Source: Friedmanniella sp. (GTDB lineage: Bacteria > Actinomycetota > Actinomycetes > Propionibacteriales > Propionibacteriaceae). Taken from it: a stretch of 11,140 nucleotides of DNA. The notes under the pieces were generated by a model, which did no database searches, had not been told where the DNA came from, and was given only the letters and a program-made list of their open reading frames with translations. The DNA is taken from contig JAOPXW010000153.1 in assembly GCA_025964935.1 (NCBI GenBank), positions 1 through 11,140 of the forward strand, given 5' to 3'. Within the stretch, counting starts at the first letter, position 1, and each line of letters begins with the position of its first letter. This document shows positions 7,764-11,140 of the stretch, piece after piece. The position numbers and the translations under genes were made by a program.

Positions 7764-8330
7764 ATGCGCATCGCCATCATCGTCGGAAGCACCCGCCCGG
7801 GCCGGAACGGCGTCGCCGTGGCCCAGTGGGTGCTGGAGAACGCCCAGAAGCGCTCCGACGCGAGCTACGAGCTGGTCGACATCGCCGACCTCGACCTGCC
7901 CCTGCTGGACGAGCCCATCCCCCCGTCGATGGGCCAGTACCAGAACGAGCACACCCAGAAGTGGGCGGCGCAGGTGGCCTCGTTCGACGGCTACGTGGTG
8001 GTCACGCCCGAGTACAACCACGGCCCCTCGGGTGCCCTGAAGAACGCCCTCGACTTCGTCTACGGCGAGTGGAACAACAAGGCCGCCGGCTTCGTCGGCT
8101 ACGGCTCGGTCGGGGCCGTCCGCGCCGTCGAGCAGCTGCGGCTCGTGATGGCCGAGCTCCAGGTGGCGACCGTCCGTGCGCAGGTCGTCCTGACCCTGGC
8201 CAACGACTTCGAGAACTACTCGGTCTTCACCCCCACCGCCGGCCAGGAGGCCAGCCTGAGCGCGGTCCTGGACCAGGTCGTGTCCTGGTCCGGCGCGCTC
8301 GCCGGTCTCCGGGAGGGCCAGGCCGCCTGA
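7764..8330 (+). CDS. NADPH-dependent FMN reductase family flavoprotein
   Basis: This is a flavodoxin-like cytoplasmic flavoprotein that uses NAD(P)H to reduce FMN, or via bound FMN quinones, azo compounds or metals. The 188-residue protein matches the family in length. The phosphate-binding loop GSTRPGR is at 8-14 after the first beta strand (IAIIV). VVVTPEYNHGPSGALKNALD at 78-97 is the family signature, whose PEYNHG contacts the flavin ring. YGSVGAVRAVEQLR at 113-126 is the third flavin-binding loop. No membrane segment or signal peptide is seen. The ATG is supported by the ribosome binding site AGGGAG at 7752-7757. It appears to be its own transcription unit, divergent from GH32 and separated from purD by palindromes at 8332-8358. 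The TTGA/TCAA operator at its start implies control by a stress- or compound-responsive repressor. The true electron acceptor cannot be told from sequence. Confidence 0.92.
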   Translation: MRIAIIVGSTRPGRNGVAVAQWVLENAQKRSDASYELVDIADLDLPLLDEPIPPSMGQYQNEHTQKWAAQVASFDGYVVVTPEYNHGPSGALKNALDFVYGEWNNKAAGFVGYGSVGAVRAVEQLRLVMAELQVATVRAQVVLTLANDFENYSVFTPTAGQEASLSAVLDQVVSWSGALAGLREGQAA

Positions 8331-8331
8331 G

Positions 8332-8358
8332 CGGACCGGTCCGGGGCCTGCTCAGGCC
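8332..8358 (+). terminator. Tandem hairpins after the FMN reductase gene
   Basis: CGGACCGGTCCG (8332-8343) is a perfect 12-bp palindrome just after the stop, and GGCCT (8345-8349) pairs with AGGCC (8354-8358) around GCTC. Together they are a plausible terminator pair isolating purD, although there is no T-tract. Confidence 0.45.
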
Positions 8359-8394
8359 GTGGTCGTGCCCGGGAGGGGGCCGGCCCGGCTTCGG

Positions 8395-8400
8395 TAGGCT
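8395..8400 (+). promoter_or_regulatory. -10 element (TAGGCT) upstream of purD
   Basis: TAGGCT fits TAnnnT and ends 8 nt before the GTG at 8409, consistent with a leaderless or nearly leaderless purD-purB message. No clear -35 or ribosome binding site competes with it. Confidence 0.4.
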
Positions 8401-8408
8401 GTCGGGAC

Positions 8409-9760
<1,352 letters not shown>

Positions 9761-9764
<4 letters not shown>

Positions 9765-11140
9765 CCTCCGTGCCCAACGTGCTGGCGAACCGCTACGCCT
9801 CCCCGGCCATGCGGGACCTCTGGTCGCCCGAGAACAAGATCGTCGCCGAGCGGCAGCTGTGGCTGGCCGTGCTCGCCGCCCAGCGGGACCTCGGCGTGGA
9901 CTTCGGCGGCGCGGACCCGGACGCGGTCATCGCGGCCTACCGGGCCGTGGTCGACCGGGTCGACCTGGCCAGCATCGCCGAGCGGGAGAAGGTCACCCGG
10001 CACGACGTGAAGGCCCGGATCGAGGAGTTCAACGCCCTCGCCGGCTACGAGCACGTGCACAAGGGGATGACCTCCCGGGACCTGACCGAGAACGTGGAGC
10101 AGCTGCAGATCGTCTCCTCGCTCCGGCTGGTCCAGGACCGGATCGTGGCCACCCTCGTACGGCTCGGCGAGCTCGCCACCCGCTACGCCGACCTCGCCAT
10201 GGCCGGCCGCTCGCACAACGTGGCGGCGCAGATCACGACCCTGGGCAAGAGGTTCGCGACGGCGGTCAACGAGCTGCTGATCGCCCACGACCGGGTCGAG
10301 GAGCTGATCGCGCGCTACCCGCTGCGCGGCATCAAGGGTCCGGTCGGCACCAGCCAGGACATGCTCGACCTGGTCGGCGGCGACGCCGACACCCTGGCGG
10401 CGCTGGAGCAGCGGATCGCCGACCACCTGGGCTTCGCCCACGTCTTCGTCAGCACGGGTCAGGTCTATCCCCGCTCGCTGGACTACGACGTGGTCACCGC
10501 CCTGGCCCAGGTCGCGGCCGCCCCGTCCAACGTGGCCACCAGCATCCGCCTGATGGCGGGCCACGAGCTGGTCACCGAGGGCTTCGCGCCGGGTCAGGTC
10601 GGCTCGAGTGCGATGCCGCACAAGATGAACACCCGGTCCTGCGAGCGGGTGAACGGGCTGTCGGTGGTGATCCGCGGCTACGTGTCCATGATCGGCGAGC
10701 TGGCCGGGGACCAGTGGAACGAGGGTGACGTGTCGGACTCGGTCGTCCGCCGGATCGCGCTCCCGGACGCCTTCTTCGCCCTCGACGGGCTCTTCGAGAC
10801 CTTCCTCACCGTGCTGCACGACTTCGGGGCCTTCCCCGCCGTGGTCGAGGCCGAGCTGCGTCGCTACCTGCCCTTCCTCACCACGACCAAGGTGCTGATG
10901 GCCGCCGTCCGGCACGGGATCGGGCGCGAGACCGCCCACGAGGCGATCAAGGAGCACGCGGTCGCGGTGGCCCTGGAGATGCGGGAGACCGGCCGGGGCG
11001 ACAACGACCTGCTCGACCGGCTGGCGTCGGACCCGCGGCTCGGTATCAGCCGCGACCAGCTCGACGCCGTCCTCGCCGACCCGCTGGAGCTCTCGGGCAC
11101 GGCGGGTCAGCAGGTGGCCACCCTGGCCGCGCGGGTCGAC
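9761..11140 (+). CDS. purB: Adenylosuccinate lyase (3' end outside window)
   Basis: This fumarase/aspartase-superfamily enzyme makes two cuts in purine synthesis, SAICAR to AICAR and adenylosuccinate to AMP, each releasing fumarate; it acts as a cytoplasmic homotetramer. All 460 codons to the window edge are open. The M. tuberculosis protein is about 472 residues, so probably only 10-20 residues are missing. VPNVLANRYAS (4-14) opens the protein, RHDVKARIEEFN (80-91) and HKGMTSRDLTENVEQ (100-114) bind substrate, and MAGRSHNVAAQ (147-157) holds the catalytic His region. The superfamily signature GSSAMPHKMN is at 281-290, in the flexible loop with the catalytic serine. The ATG overlaps the purD stop (ATGA), so translation is coupled; a separate ribosome binding site is weak. 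The gene product works on either side of PurA, encoded in this same window. Confidence 0.96.

Noticed and set aside
5313..8330. Genomic island or mobile element carrying the LacI-GH32-reductase block
   Set aside because: No integrase, transposase, tRNA, flanking repeats or change in GC or codon style is visible; accessory content alone is not enough.

Overview
The window reads as a chromosomal segment of a high-GC actinobacterium. Third codon positions are almost entirely G or C, GTG starts are frequent, and the enzymes resemble actinobacterial versions. A Nocardioides-like member of the Propionibacteriales is my best guess, from codon style and general resemblance only. The content is mostly housekeeping: glycolysis/gluconeogenesis, purine nucleotide synthesis and cation transport. 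I found no phage, transposon, CRISPR, rRNA or tRNA signature.

Layout. The window opens with the 3' end of an unidentified gene (to 257), then class II fructose-bisphosphate aldolase (fba, 377-1405). A strong hairpin terminator separates fba from a convergent TRIC-family cation channel gene (1496-2170, minus). A divergent CorA-type divalent cation transporter (2287-3315), a DUF3151 protein (3338-3814) and adenylosuccinate synthetase (purA, 3955-5238) follow on the plus strand. From memory, fba, a Mg2+ transporter, DUF3151 and purA also lie near each other in Mycobacterium tuberculosis, so this is probably an old neighbourhood. Next comes a more accessory stretch: a LacI-family regulator (5313-6356, plus) convergent with and overlapping a cytoplasmic GH32 beta-fructosidase (6331-7656, minus), then a divergent NADPH-dependent FMN reductase (7764-8330). 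The window closes with purD (8409-9764), coupled by an ATGA overlap to purB (9761 to the edge).

How the genes work together. PurD catalyses the second step of de novo purine synthesis. PurB acts both late in IMP synthesis and in AMP synthesis, and PurA commits IMP to AMP, so the two ends of the plus-strand series serve one pathway. The LacI regulator and GH32 enzyme are a plausible sucrose/fructan utilisation pair, although no sugar transporter is visible. The TRIC, CorA and DUF3151 genes have no demonstrated link to purines beyond position.

Regulation. The most general signal is a TAnnnT -10-like hexamer 5-8 nt before the start codon of several genes (corA-like, DUF3151, lacI-like, GH32, purD), which suggests leaderless transcription. 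In contrast, fba, purA and the FMN reductase have real leaders with ribosome binding sites. The purA leader is about 130 nt long, holds three GC-rich hairpins and contains an 11-nt direct repeat. A second structure of note is a 9-bp minisatellite coding for an Ala/Glu/Thr linker inside the GH32 C-terminal domain. No convincing undescribed multi-gene system is present.
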